This document shows positions 10,593 to 23,087 of a stretch of DNA of 64,000 nucleotides, one piece after another. A program made the translations under genes and the position numbers. The notes under the pieces are model-generated. The model had not been told where the DNA came from. It saw nothing but the letters and a program-made list of their open reading frames with translations, and ran no database searches. How positions within the stretch are numbered: position 1 is the first letter of the stretch; each line of letters starts with the position of its first letter. Source of the stretch: Antilocapra americana (taxonomy: Eukaryota; Chordata; Mammalia; Artiodactyla; Antilocapridae); assembly GCA_007570785.1 (NCBI GenBank), contig ML662449.1:8547987-8611986 (forward strand). The letters run 5' to 3'.

Positions 10593-10974
10593 TTTCTTTA
10601 TATAGAAGTTCCTGAATAAAATATTCCTACAATAAATGCAATCTTGTGTTCTGGACAGCAATTTCTTAAAATTTCTCAACAAATCTGAGATACAGAAATA
10701 CCTTCAAAAAGGTGTTAAAACAGTAGGAGCTATATATAAACCTGTCTGTCATAATCCATAAATAACACTTGAAAACACACACATGCACACATACATATGT
10801 AAAATCTCAGAGGAATATTCTTTAAGCAATTGTGCATGTAAATCATCTTTCATCAAAGTGCTTAAGATAAAAATTTAAGATTATAGTCTTTGGCAAAGGA
10901 CTTAAGTGTATATATTCTAGCTGATCAATTAGGAGCAGATGTATATCCTCTGAAATAAGACATTATTCAATAAA
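10593..10974. other. Unassigned AT-rich intergenic DNA
   Basis: No gene or repeat is recognised apart from short 'acacac/atacat' runs near 10770-10800. Confidence 0.4.
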
Positions 10975-11660
10975 TCAAAATGGTGATAGCCATGTAGAAA
11001 AAAGCAGATACATTTAGATTCTACATTTCACACCTTATATCTCAATGAATTCCAGATGGATCAAAATATAAATATTAAAAATGATATCAAGAAAGTCTCT
11101 TCAGAAAACACAAGGGAAGATTATTTTTATCATCCTAGAGTAGTGATGCCATAAGAGATTGATGGATTTAATTACATAAAAGTTTTTAAAAACTTTGTGT
11201 GAGAAAAGCTTCACATACAAAGCAAAAAGATGTGTCAAGTCAAAAAACATTGTACTACACATCCCAGACAAAAGACTTATTTCCTTCACACAAAAAAATA
11301 AATGTAGAGACCACAGAAAATGGGCAGAGAACATAAACAGGAAAGGGAGTTCAAATGCTTTCCTAAACATATGAAAAATATGTGAACCCATAAAAGGAAT
11401 CACCAAAGAGAGATGAGAGCTATTCTTTACCTATGAGATGACTCAGAATCAAAATTTAGATGGCACCTTGAGTTGATGAAAGTGTAGGGGAAAAGGCACG
11501 TGGTGGCTAGGAGTCTAAAGGAGAGCAAATTCCACAGAAGGAAATTTAGCTATATTTATGAAAATTTCCCAAAGCACATACTCTTTGACCCAGCAAATCT
11601 GTTTCTGAGCAAAAATCCTATGGATATACTTACCTGTGTGCAAATAAGAAGTATGCAAGA
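10975..11660 (+). mobile_element. Old L1 ORF2 C-terminal region
   Basis: The + strand shows the L1 ORF2 end in order: 'attccagatggatcaaaata'-type block, 'gaagattatttttatcatcc', 'aacaggaaagggagttcaaa'-type block, 'aatgagataccatctcac'-like 'atgagatgactcagaatc', and 'ctctttgacccagcaaatct'. Stops and frameshifts break the frame throughout. Confidence 0.82.
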
Positions 11661-12234
11661 ACTCTGCTCATTGAAGTATAAAGTAGCACCTTGCATCATT
11701 CTCCATTTCTTTCTCCTTCTTGGTCATCATAACACTGTTCTTACAATAATCTGTTTTGTCTGTCTCCCCCTCACATGTGTGCGTGTGAAGAAAGGGTGAC
11801 CAGCAGGCTTGCTTGCAGAATTGATCTTGGGTTTGCTTACTCACAGGGCTACTTCCTTTCATAAAGATGGACTGCTACATACTACGTTTTTGTTTTCTGA
11901 CTTGTTTACTGAGGAAGAAGCAGGCACTCAAGCCTTGGACTGACATGTCCAGAATCATATAGAGAGACAGGAGGGGAACTAGAGCAGAAAATTTCTGTTT
12001 CAGGATGAATCACAGATCTTCTGACTTTGTTCATGGAAACTATGTTTGCACTCCCAGTTGGATCACTGATGAACCTGAAGATGCTTTGCGTGTTGCTTTC
12101 CAGGACCTGTTTCTATGGACAGAGTAAGCTTAGCATACTAGACTCAGTCTCATTGAGTCCAGTCAGTTGGATTATCCAGTCTGAACCTGGAGCTTCTCCT
12201 GGTAGACGGACAGAGCACTAAAGAGCAGGCTGTG
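11661..12234. other. Unassigned intergenic DNA
   Basis: I see no gene. Short open frames here have no family signature. Confidence 0.4.
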
Positions 12235-12330
12235 TGCTCAGCGTCTAGAACAGCACCTGGCACACATTAAAGTTCTATAAATAGTATTTAAAGAATAAAT
12301 TAATAGATGAATGAATATATTGGTAAGTGA
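12235..12330 (+). mobile_element. MIR 3'-end fragment (tentative)
   Basis: 'agaacagcacctggcacaca' followed by 'gttctataaata' resembles the MIR/L2 core 'agaacagtgcctggcacata...ctcaataaat'. Confidence 0.5.
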
Positions 12331-14329
12331 AAAAGTGCAGGGTACACAATAGTGACACTGCGTGCTGTCCTTTGTGCAAAAAAAAATTATATTGCTTCCA
12401 TCTGCACAGGCTAACTTCTGCATTTGGTGGTTGCAGAATTTTTTTATGTCAGGACAGAGATTCTTCTTGGAAAACAGTTCCAAATATACAAATATGTAAA
12501 TGACTAATCAAGGTTGTGTATCAGCAGCAATAATTACTTTGAACTAGAAAAGTCTCAAAGCTGATATTACTAGGATAGCTCCGTGATTTGCTTTCAGTAG
12601 TATAGTGTTCTAGTTCTCTGAGGGCATAAACATGCCACAGTAAGAAAAATTTTAAAAGGCTCTGAACAAAGCTGGGGGTGGGATGCAGTAGACAGGCAAA
12701 TATGTAACACACAGAGTCACAGTGATCCCACCAAGACAGCAGGTTGGAAAGTAATGTACCAAGAGTAACTAATCATATTGGTCTTCAATTCAAGAAACTG
12801 TTGAATGTCAGTCAATAATTTGTGAGGGAAGGGATGCTGACAAAAAGTAATGGCTTTGAAGGAGCTTGTGTTAAGCTCTCTGATCATAGAGAACAAAAAA
12901 CACTCCTATTTCTTAACAACTAAAAGTATATCTATTGAAGCAGAGAAAGCTTTTTTTCTATTCCCTATGTAACAAATGGGACAGATGAGGAGAAACTTAC
13001 AGATGATCCAAGAGTTGTTAGAAAATCATTGAGAAATAAACTTAAAAGATAGGGTAACAGCATTGCCTATCTTTATATCACTCAGAAAGATCATGTGATT
13101 TGATAGCTTCCTACTAACTGGTTATCATAGGATGGGTTCTTTAATCAGACTCTAAATCAGACAATGCTTGTCTATACAAGTTTTCTGTAGACTTTGGCCC
13201 ATGTCTACAGAAGCAAGCACTGCTTGCTCCCCAAAATCAAAGGTAAAGTCCAACTAAAAAGCAGCAAATATTACAAGGTTCTTCCAGTCTGGCTGGTAAC
13301 AGTGCAAACCACTCCCGCTTCCCCACCCCCCGCCTCCCCACTGCCCTTGAGCTCCAGGAGTTATTCAGCCTTCTGCTTTCTGGTGGTTCTGTCCTGGTCT
13401 CATGGGATTTCATCCCACACAGATTCAGTCATCAGCCAAATATTCTCGAGGACTGCCCTGCAGATAACCAGAGTGTTCTCTCTCACTCTCTCTCCCCAAA
13501 CCCCTCCTCACTGATACCCTGTACTGTACATTCTAGCCAGTTTCCACTAATGCTGATCTCTGCTCCTCAGTCCCACTGGAGGCCACTAAGCACTCTTCCC
13601 ATTCTCCTTCCAGCTCTATGGCCTGGAAGTGGCTGTAGACACCAAGCTGGGACAGCCGTTGAGCTTCCCTTCTGTGTATTCCACAGTCCTATGCTACCTG
13701 CCATCCACTGTCTGGAAATAGTGTCATATATTTTGTTTAATTTTCTACATTTTTTTCATTACAGGAGAAAAATTCTTGTTGCAGTTAAATCTCCTTGAGA
13801 GGAAGTACAAGTCAATTTTATTCTTCATAATTTCTCCAAGAGTATCTACTAGATCAATTTAAATGATATGATGATATTGTGGTCATGTTTTATACACATA
13901 GACACACCAGTTCTTATCTTTTAGGGCTTCTGACTAAGTGATATAATTTCTGGAGTTCATTTCAAAAATATGGGTGAAAGTGAAATTGCAGTGGGGTAAA
14001 CACTGACTATGAATGGATAATTATTGAGGTTGGGTGATAAGTATGTAGTGTCTACTTTTTAATGTTTGAAATTTTCCATAATACAAAAGTTTTCTGAAGT
14101 CAATTATAAGAACCTCTATGTTTAAGGCCCACTACACAACTTCTACTATGTCAGCTGAGTAAGAACAAATGAGCTGAGAGCAGGCCTTTATGGTAGAAAG
14201 GGCAGAACACAAAGGAATGTGATGTAAAAAAAAAAAAAAAAAGAAACTGAAGGAAAAAGAAACAAGCTAATGGCAATCTTCCAATGGCTGTATCTTATCA
14301 GTTCAGAAGAAACACCTCCTGAAAGGGTA
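12331..14329. other. Unassigned intergenic DNA with an A17 run
   Basis: This 2 kb stretch has no gene or repeat that I can name. It contains a pyrimidine-rich segment around 13300-13520 and a poly(A) run at 14226-14242. The open frames at 13194-13514 and 13550-13798 are low-complexity proline/serine/leucine frames in C-rich DNA and look like chance. Confidence 0.4.
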
Positions 14330-14458
14330 TAAATGAACTTATCTACAGAACAGAAGTAGAGTTATAGATGTAGAGAAGAAATTTATGGCAACCAGGGGAT
14401 AAGGGAGTAGGGAGCGATAAATTGAGAACTGGCATATACACACTACTAGATATAAAAA

Positions 14459-14720
14459 GGGCTTCCCTGGGAGCTCTGCTGGTAAAAAATCCACCTGCAG
14501 TGTAGGAGATCTTGGTTCAATTCCTGGGTCAGGAAGATCTCCTACAGAAGAGGTAGGCTACCCACTCCAGTATTCTTGGGCTTCCCTGGTGACTTAGCTG
14601 GCAAAGAATCTGCCAGTAATGTGGGAGACCTGGGCTGGATCCCTAAGTTGGGAAGATCCCCTGGAGGAGGGGACAGCTACCCACTCCAGTATTCTTGCCT
14701 GAAAAGGAACTTGGCAGGTT
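14459..14720 (+). mobile_element. Two Bov-tA SINEs head to tail
   Basis: A 3'-truncated Bov-tA (14459-14576, ending at 'ccagtattcttgg') is followed at once by a second head ('gcttccctggtgacttagct') that runs to about 14720. Either one copy inserted in the other or a partial duplication occurred. Confidence 0.85.
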
Positions 14721-14751
14721 ACACATATCTACACATATCTATATATCTATA

Positions 14752-14890
14752 CATGCTGCTGCTTCTGCTAAGTCACTTCAGTTGTGTCCGACTCTGTGCG
14801 ACCCCATAAACGACAGCCCAGCAGGCTCCCTCTGTCCACAGGATTCTCTAGGCAGGAATACTGGAGTGGGTTGCCATTTCCTTCTCCATA
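14752..14890 (-). mobile_element. Half-length Bov-A2-type SINE
   Basis: Reverse Bov-A unit from 'ctgctgcttctgctaagtca' to 'gttgccatttccttctcc'. Bov-A2 has two such units, so this is a monomer or half element. It sits in an A/T-rich 'acatatctatat' tract that may be the tail of the neighbouring element. Confidence 0.82.
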
Positions 14891-15116
14891 TACCTATACA
14901 TATCTATATATAAATTATATATACATATATATATAAGATAACTAGTAAGAACCTCCTGTATAGCACAAGGAACTCTACTCAATACTCTGTAATGGCCTGT
15001 AAGGGAAAAAAAATATCTAAAAAAGAGTGAACATTTGTATAACTAAATCACTTTGCTTTGTAGCAGAAATTCACACAACATTGTAAATCAACTGTACTCC
15101 AATAAAAACTTAAAAA

Positions 15117-15549
15117 ACAAACAGAAGACAGCCCCTTCTGATTAACCCAGACATCCAGGAGTTGCCTGGCACTAAGCCAGGCTGGCACTAGCTTCCCCAC
15201 CTTATATGTGACTGGGAGATCGCAGAAGCTCTACCCAACACCATGTTGATACTGCTGCTGCCACAGCCTGGTCCTTAATTTAGAGAGTGAGATTTCACAG
15301 ATCACAAAACCAATCTGTCCTATTACAGACTTTGGCTATATAGAACCTGGATCACCATGGTAACAGCAAAAGCAGGCAAGGGGGTAGGGAAGGGATACTA
15401 CTTCGTTACAGGGACAAAAAAGCTGGTGAAAAGCAAAAGTCAGAGAAAGCATCCCATCCATGCCTGAGGATCCAGCCCAGAATTCTGCCCCGCTTTCAAC
15501 CCTCCAAGGCCTCCCTTATATAACTAGGTTTAAAAAGTGCCTAGTCTGT
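15117..15549. other. Unassigned intergenic DNA
   Basis: No gene or known repeat is recognised. Confidence 0.4.
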
Positions 15550-15680
15550 GCACCCGGGAAGCTATCATTATCTCCATTTTGCAGAAGGGAAATCTGAGGC
15601 TCAGTGAGACTAAGAAACTCTCTAAAGGCTATTAGGTGTCAAAGCTAGGACTGAAGCCCAGATCTTCTATCTAGTGCTAG
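15550..15680 (-). mobile_element. MIR SINE fragment
   Basis: 'cattatctccattttgcaga', 'aatctgaggctcagtgagac' and 'gctaggactgaagcccagat' are in the order of the MIR complement. Confidence 0.78.
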
Positions 15681-16444
15681 GACTTATGTTGTCCCATCTT
15701 GATCCTGTAGCATTTAGCATTTGAGACTGTCCATTTAGAAATTATCCATACAAACCTACAAGTCACCACTTATTTAAAAAAATGCACAATGGAAAACAAA
15801 AAAGGCAAAAGTAGACATGAAAATAATTCTTAAGCATTTAAAGGTCCAGTGTGTTTTCAGAACTCGTGTTTCATTTCCCTGCTATCCCAAATTTCAACCA
15901 TATAAGAACAAAATATTAGAGTATAATAATAAGAGGGAAATCTCTTTCCATTGTAGAAATCTGAGAAGAGACACAGAAGCAAAGAGCTGCGTTAAAGGAC
16001 TGGCCAAACAAGCAATATTCTAAGACACTGAACTGTATTTAAATATCATTGGGATAAATAAAAATTGTACTGTTCAGTTCAGGTCTTCTCATATAACTCC
16101 TCAAACAAACAGCGCAATGTAAGTCAGTCTTATTCTTGTGCAGCGTCTCTAATAAATCCTTTATTTAAACATTTGAAAAAGTGGCAGAGAAAAGAATATT
16201 TATCATCACAAACTGGTTTCTATAGAAGGTATTTGTACTTGTTGTTGATACGATTTTGGGGAATTGTCTGCTTGTGGATTTTTGTTTTGTTGAACACAAA
16301 TACAATTTTTATCTTCATTATAGTTGCCTTGTCATACATGAAGAGAGAAATCTTGGTGTTCGGGAAGGAATTCCGTGGCCAAGAGGCTGCTAATATAGAA
16401 CATCCAATACCAGCCACTACTACAGCTAATTAATTCTCATTCTG
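15681..16444. other. Unassigned intergenic DNA
   Basis: The longest open frame (16065-16433, 122 codons) shows a hydrophobic, Phe/Ile-rich AT-driven composition and no known domain. I do not call a gene. Confidence 0.4.
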
Positions 16445-16680
16445 CTTTAGTCTTTGCATCATCCATTGACTATAGTTCCCTGTACTATACAGTAGGGCCT
16501 TGTTGTCCTTCCATCCTACATGTAATAGTGTGCATCTGATAACCCCAAACTCCAGCTCTGTCCCTTCCCCATCCCCCTCCCTTGGCAACCACAAGTCTGT
16601 GGTCTCTAGATAAGTTCATTTGTGTCATATTTTAGATTCCACATATAAGTGATACCATATGGTTGAATCTTGAAAAAAAT
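16445..16680 (-). mobile_element. L1 3' UTR
   Basis: Reverse L1 3' UTR: 'atagttccctgtactataca', 'ccttggcaaccacaagtctg' and 'tccacatataagtgatacca', the same blocks as in the L1 at 38880-39780. Confidence 0.85.
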
Positions 16681-16689
16681 TAAGACCTA

Positions 16690-17115
16690 TGCCTCATACC
16701 TTTTATAAAAAGTAACTAAGAATAGATAACAGCTCTAAATGTGAAGCCTATGGACAGGGAAGCCTGGCATGTTGCAGTCTATGGGGTCATAAACAGTCAG
16801 ACACAACTGAGCGAGTGAACCGAACTGAAAATTAAAAAACTTGCAGAAGAAAAATAGGAAAAAAATTTTGAGACCTTAGATTAGGCAAAGATTTCTCAAA
16901 TATGGCAGCAAATCATGATCCGTAAAAAAAACAGATTGGAATTCTTTTAAATTAGCAACTCTGCTCCTCAAAAGACACCATTAAGAAAATGAAAAGACAA
17001 AGCTCATAACAGGAGAAAATATTTGCAGAGCACATTTCTGTATTAAGTCTAAAACATATGAAAAACTCTCAAAACTTAATAACAAATGCACAAATTGTCC
17101 CCAAAAAATTAATCA
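16690..17115 (+). mobile_element. Old L1 ORF2 fragment, interrupted by a SINE tail
   Basis: Forward ORF2-type blocks: 'gcaaagatttctcaaatatg', 'aagacaccattaagaaaatg' and 'tatgaaaaactctcaaaact'. A Bov-tA tail lies at 16748-16825. Confidence 0.75.
16748..16825 (+). mobile_element. Bov-tA SINE tail fragment
   Basis: It holds only 'cctggcatgttgcagtctat' through 'agacacaactgagcgagtga'. Confidence 0.8.
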
Positions 17116-17119
17116 CTTT

Positions 17120-17605
17120 GCTGATTAAATTTGCTGAACAATGACTTTCCAAAGATGCCCACATTCTAATCCCTAGAATCTGTGAATATGATACTATTAC
17201 CTTGCACAGCAAGAGACACCCTGCAAGTATAATTAAATTAAGGATCTTGAGATGGGAGATTATCCTGGATTATTCAGTTGGGCTCAGTGTAACCACAGGA
17301 GTCTTTGCAAAAGGGAGGCAGGAGGGTCAGAATCAGGAAAAAGTGATGTGACAACAGAAGCAGAGAGAGACAATGGAAGATGCTAGGCTGCTGGTTGGGA
17401 AGATGTATGTTGGGTCCATGAGCCAAGAGTGCAGGCAGCCTCTAGAAGGTAGAAAAGGCATGGAAATGGATCACTCAGAGCCATCAGAAGAAACACAATC
17501 GTGCCAACATCTTATTTCAGACTTTTGACCTCCAAAGTGAAAGATAGTAAATTTATATTGTTTAAAGCCACTAACTTTTCTGTAATTAGCTACAGCAGGA
17601 AAAAT
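17120..17605 (+). mobile_element. Ancient MaLR/ERVL-like LTR
   Basis: It matches a widespread mammalian LTR by eye: 'cccacattctaatccctaga', 'aaggatcttgagatgggaga', 'ttatcctggattattcagtt', 'caggcagcctctagaaggta' and the end 'tgtttaaagccactaacttt'. No internal retroviral coding sequence is attached, so it is a solo LTR relic. The exact subfamily is not assigned. Confidence 0.72.
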
Positions 17606-17665
17606 CAATGAACACATATGTATGCATATATATACATACAAGCATATACATATATACACACATTC
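17605..17665. repeat. TA/CA-rich simple repeat
   Basis: Alternating 'catatgtatgcatatatata' and 'catatatacacaca' form a low-complexity dinucleotide tract at the end of the LTR. Confidence 0.75.
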
Positions 17666-17675
17666 ATTTCATAAT

Positions 17676-17807
17676 TTTTCTTTAAACTGTTTATATGTTT
17701 TATTCACCAGTCTTTGTGGTATATATACATATATATGTATACACACATTTTAAAGAAAAACATTAAAACATTTGTATGAATAAAATATATAAACAGTTTA
17801 AAGAAAA
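17676..17807. repeat. Inverted repeat, 31-nt arms
   Basis: The left arm (17676-17706) and right arm (17777-17807) are reverse complements over 31 nt with a single G-T wobble. The arms contain 'ctttaaactgtttatat' and its complement. The 70-nt loop itself contains the near-palindrome 'tatatacatatatatgtata'. The sequence can form a long hairpin. Confidence 0.9.
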
Positions 17808-17814
17808 GTTACAA

Positions 17815-19340
17815 AGTGAATATGTATGTAAACATCACTCAAGTCTAGAAACAGAATATTGCCAGCAGCCTAGAAATTGCATACACCCCTCCCTATGATA
17901 TACTTCTCCCAGAGATTATCATTGTGTTGACTGCTTGATAATGATTGTTTTCCTTTGTATTTCCTCATATGCACATACAAATGCACATAGAAGTGCATCT
18001 CTAACTAGTATAGTAATTTTGCTAGTCCTCTAAAATTTTTTAAAATACAGGTAAAATACATTGTTACATTGTAAAATACATGTAACATAACATTTTCCAT
18101 CTTAACCATTTCTAAGTGTACATCACTGTACAACAGAGCTCCTGAATGTTTCATTTTGCTAAATGGAAACTTTACACTTGTTAAACAACATTGACCACTT
18201 TAAATACTTCATATAAGTGAAATGATACAATATTTGTCTTTTTGTGGCTAGCTTATTTCACATACTATAACACCCTCAAGTTTCATCCATGTTCAATATG
18301 TCATAATTTTCTACCTTTATAAGGCCAAACAATATTCCTTTGTATGTCTACACCTCATTTTGTTTATCAGATTATCTGTCAATGGGGCATTTGAGTTGCT
18401 TTCACCTTATGGTTACCATGAATAATGTTACTATGAACATGGTTGTACAATTATCCCTTCAATACCCTTCTTTTAGTTCCTTTGTATACATACCCATATT
18501 GTGGGGCCAAATGGTAATTCTAATTTTTTGAGAAACACCATATCAGATATATGATTTACAAATATTTCCTCCCATTCTATGGGCTGCCTTTTCACTTTAT
18601 TGTCCTTTGACACAGGGAAGTTTTTAATTTTGATGTAGTCAAATTAATCTATTTTTTACTTTAATTGTCCATGCTTTTGGTATTATAGTCAAGAAATCAT
18701 TGTCAAATCCAGTGTCATAGAAATTTTCCCTTATGCTTTGTTCTAACAGTTCTTTGGTTTTAAGTCTTACATTTAAATCTTTGATCCATTTTTAGTTAAT
18801 TTTTTATGGCTTTAGTTAAGAGCACAGCTTCTTTCTTTTGGATGTAGATAGCCAGTTTTCCCAGTACCATTTGTTGAAAAGATTATTCTTTGCCCCACTA
18901 AAAATCATTTGAGCATATATGCAAAGGTTTATTTCTGGGCTCACTATTCTATTCCATCTGTCTATATGTTTGTCTTTATGCCAGTACCACATGGTTTTGA
19001 TTACTGTAGCTTGATTTTGCTTGTTTTAGAACTATATGGAATTCTATTATTTGTATTCTTGAGGAGGTTGTTTCTTTCATTTGGCATTGAGAGATGGATT
19101 TGTATTACTGCATATAGCTCTGGTTTTTATTGAAGTATGGTATTCTATTCTCTGAAATGTATCCATTCTATTGCTGGTGAATATTTGATTCTTCCCCCAA
19201 ATATTTTTTTTTTGGCAATGGATTGCTACTGCTTGGTCTCAGTGAGTTTTAAATTCTTTTTCATAGCCACCCGAGTCTATTTTGTAGCATTCTCTTTTGA
19301 CCTATCACATCAATGTGATTTTATCTTTTTGTTTCTTTAA
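17815..19340 (-). mobile_element. Old L1, ORF2 and 3' UTR remnants
   Basis: Reverse L1 landmarks in order: 'agcttatttcacatactata', 'caatattcctttgtatgtct', 'tacccatattgtggggccaa', 'cagttttcccagtaccattt', 'attgttgaaaagattattctt'-type and 'tttatgccagtaccacatgg'. The frame is broken everywhere. Confidence 0.8.
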
Positions 19341-20959
19341 GCATTTCATCCATAACTATTTTATAGTTCCTGTCTGGTATTCTAAAATCTGGAGGTCTTG
19401 GTGGTCTAAACTTGTTTATTGTTTGTGTGGAATCTCATTCTTTTTTCATTTATCTATGTGGCTTTGGTGATGTTTGATTGTAAGCTGACATTTGGTTGAT
19501 ACTTATCTGCTTGAAATCTGTGGCCCAAGTTGAGGATACTTCCTCCAAATATGATTTTTATTCATGTCTTCCAGGAGCCTGGGACTGCTGCAAACCTGCA
19601 GTCACTTCTAAACCATATTTGGAGCGTCAGGAGGAGTAGACATTCCTCCCTTTCTACCCCTCCTCTAGCTTGTCATTGACCTAACAGCTTAGTTTCTGGA
19701 TTGTAGGACAGATACTATCACTTCATTTGCCTCCTCAGAGGCATGAGGTTCATTGAGTTGTTGTTTTTTCCTTTGGAAAGTTCTCTATTTGCTGTGATAC
19801 AAACAATATAACAAAATTGTGTTCTCTGTAAATTCTAGGTGTTTTGTAAGAGAGTATCCTGTCTACCACCACGTCGAAAGCAAAAGACTTTCAGGTCTCC
19901 TTTCTTGGTAGGTTGGTAAGGCTCTAGGGTCTTGCTTGAGAACAACAAGTGGAAACTAGGCTTTTGTTTTATTGAATAAAATAGACAAGAGCTGGATTGT
20001 CCTCAGTCAAGGAAAAAAGTCAAACCTGGAAAACAGAGAGGATTTGTCATTTGGGGGGGAAGAGAAGAAGAAAAAAGGGTAACTGGAAAAAGAAACAAAC
20101 TCTACAGGATGAGTCTGATTTAAGTTTCTATTGTTTGGTGAGAGATGTGGCTCATAAACTAATTATAAATATGTCTATGTTTTACAGTAATGTGAATTTG
20201 TATCAACTTTGGAAAAACCAATGAAATTCTAAATTTGGCTCTGAGGTAGGTGAGAGTGAGAGTCAGGATCTATTACCTACATTTGATCATATCTGGAGAA
20301 TGAAACTTACCTTGAGCTTCTTATTTAGATCTCTTGCAGAAATGTCTTTACTATATTAAGATGTAATATAAGTCTCATAGTTTTTACAGCATACTAATAT
20401 AAAAATTCATCTGAAGAACATTCTGTCTTTTACAAAAACATATTTTAGGTATCTATTAAATTACCCAGTGTACCTTAAACAGGAACCCACACATACAAAA
20501 CTTCACCTCAAATTCAGTGCCAGGAAAAACTTTGCCTTGTTAGAAAAGTATGTTTGCTTCTTTTTATCAGACCAAATAACCCATATATTTCCTGTCCAAC
20601 TCTTTTTCCTTAACTCCCAAAAGAGTCAGATCTAAACTAAGCTCACTTCTGGTAACCAGTGTGTCCCAGGTGCCTAGCCCACCTCTGTCTCTGATCCTGC
20701 TTGTGTTAAAAGTAACTTGATTCATATTAAATCATAAGAGTGACAAATATTCCTTATTCACTGTAGAGAATATAGACACAGCAAATGAAAAACAAAAACC
20801 AATTGTTACTTTTGAAACCTTACTGTAGATTTTCTGGTAATACCATCCCTACCCTCACCCCAAGTTTATTATTATTATTTGACTGCCAGAAGGAAAAACT
20901 GACTTGGACTTACGCAGGGGAAGGAATTTTTCTTTTTCTTCTACCCATCTTAGGTTCAC
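19341..20959. other. Unassigned intergenic DNA
   Basis: The left edge may continue the old L1. The rest contains no gene or repeat that I can name. The + frame at 20785-21093 (102 codons) overlaps the repeat-like segment that follows and has no recognisable domain. Confidence 0.4.
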
Positions 20960-22025
20960 TGGCTGGGACCCTGCAAATGAAATTGACAAAAGATAGGTTA
21001 AGTAGGGAAAACAAACAAAGGCTTACTAACAAGTACCTCACAGACTTGGGAGAACCTGGTGAGACTATAAAATATCTTAGCAAAGAACAATAATTTTGTA
21101 GAGAAGTGACAAGATAAAATGATTTTTAGTTTCTAGGGGCAATAGATTACAGGAAGGCAAACAGATGGGGAAATGAATGGTGGATAAGAGTTCATTTCAG
21201 CCAGGTTCGTTATGGAGGTATCTCTGGTGCCTTCTCTGGGCTGATAAGGGTCTAGAATGGCCTTGGTGATTAACTTCTGACCTTTCTGATAGAGAGGAGT
21301 AGGGGTATATATTTACGAATTTACATCCTGCATTTAGGCAAATAGGGGAGGACAGAAAGCTTTTCTTGTATCTGCTCTTCTCAGATGCTTTCATCTCAAG
21401 TTAATCGTTATGCCAAAGTGCCATATTTGGGGGAGGCAAATCCTGCTACCATTCAGTTATTTAAACAATAAAAGGTATTTATTAGAAGGATCTGGTAAGT
21501 ACCCAGAGTTCAAGTGGAACACTCAGGCCTCAGAATGCACAGGAACCAGGGTAGTCTTCAGAAAATGGAAACCACTATCTCCCTAGGACTCCTCTTCAAA
21601 CTACCTGTCAGCCAGCACAGAGCACTGTGCTTGGCAATCCCACGAAGACTGCAAGGAATCAGGCAGGGACTAAGACCTAGTGAAAATGAGTGTGGGGTGC
21701 TTCTGTTAGCACCAAAGTGAACTGGATAAAAAGGAGTATTATCAAACCACCTGTTTTTCCTCCTTTCTGTGTGGTCACAGCCAGTGTTAATTAATTTATG
21801 TTGCCCCGTGCCTACTACCACTGCTTGTGAGAAAGAAACCCTGGGCTGACTCGCATTCTGGTGGGTTTCCCGAGCCGACATCAGAGACTGAGAACTGTGG
21901 CTTTCTGCTGCCTCCAGGCCCCTCTTGCCCTTTATCCTGCCAAAGACAACAGGGTGACCTGGAGAAGTGAGAAGAGAAATTCCACACTGGGCTGGAGGGT
22001 GTAGTCCCTCTAAGTACATTACATA
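20960..22025. other. Repeat-like sequence of unknown family (possible LTR)
   Basis: The style of this stretch ('gggctgataagggtctagaa', 'atgctttcatctcaagttaa', 'caaagtgccatatttggggg') suggests an old interspersed element, perhaps LTR-derived, but I cannot name the family. The 153-codon minus frame at 21558-22019 lies inside the right half and has no motif that I recognise. Confidence 0.3.
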
Positions 22026-22250
22026 TATGCATGCTAGGTCGCTTCAGTCATGTCCAACTCTTTATGACCTAATGGACTGTAGCCCACCTCATCCTCTGTC
22101 TATGGGATTCTCCAGGCAAGAATTCTGGAGTGGGTTGCCATGCCCTCCTCCAGGGGATCTTCCCAACCCCGGGATCAAATCCACGTCTGTTATATCTCCT
22201 GCATCGGCAGGCAGGTTCTTTACCGCTAGCACCACCTAAGAAGCTCATAT
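22026..22250 (-). mobile_element. Bov-tA SINE
   Basis: Reverse Bov-tA from 'tgcatgctaggtcgcttcag' to 'agcaccacctaagaagctc'. Confidence 0.92.
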
Positions 22251-23087
22251 TACACATAATTAAAGCAATATAAAAGTTGATTCTATTTATTTTAAAAATT
22301 ATTAATAGATTATCTGAGTCTATTCTGCACCCTCAACAAAGGAGAAATGAAAGGCGATATCCTCAGATTTACATCTAAAGCAGTACGTTGTAATACTTAT
22401 GGGCACATTCATTTATAGAATACTAGTGTACTTGGTGATATTAACATTAGTTTTGAGGAAAGAGTTTTGGCAGTCAACTACATTTGAGAAACATTGCATA
22501 CTATGTTATATTTTTGGATATGCAAAGTGCCCTGTATCAAATTAAAAGCTCTAGGAAATTCTACAATTTCTTTGCTGTCTCTCTAATATATAAATATATA
22601 CACTAAAATTATACAGTGGTTATATTCCACAGGATAAGTGAAACTGTAGACATTTTTCTTTGTTTTGCTTTTCCTTTTATTATGACTTTGATATTATATT
22701 CCAATTTTTATATTACATTCTGATTTTTCTGTAACACATATTCAAAAAGTTGACAATTTATATAAAATATGACAATTTAAATATTATTTTAAAACTAAAG
22801 ATTAAATAGCTGTTAAATACAGCAAACAAGGATTCTCATCAAACACTTAAAGTGTTTGATAATGTCTCCGATTATCTATTAAAATATAGCACACTGTCCA
22901 TTAAATATCTGAATTAGATATGAGCCAAATGAGCATAGCAATATCAGAGTGACTATAAGATTAATGTACTATCCCTATGTCGTTACACAAATACTCATCC
23001 ATAAGACATACTCTATATTCAATTTAAAAGTTCTTCATATTCTTTTACCATTATGAGTAACAAGGACATTATTTTAAATGCCCTTTG
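22251..23087. other. Unassigned AT-rich intergenic DNA
   Basis: Strongly A/T-rich. A short direct or palindromic motif 'aaacacttaaagtgttt' lies at about 22841-22857. No gene or named repeat is seen. Confidence 0.4.

Larger units (their letters stand above)
14330..15116 (+). mobile_element. L1 3' UTR, interrupted by a SINE cluster
   Basis: L1 3' UTR sequence begins around 'gaagaaatttatggcaacca' (14374), breaks at 14459 and resumes at about 14930 ('tagcacaaggaactctactc') through 'acattgtaaatcaactgtac' and 'caataaaaactt' at 15115. Confidence 0.82.

Noticed and set aside
21558..22019. 153-codon minus-strand open frame
   Set aside because: It has no recognisable domain, no promoter or splice context, and lies in sequence that looks like an old interspersed repeat. 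The frame length is unremarkable for 64 kb in six frames.
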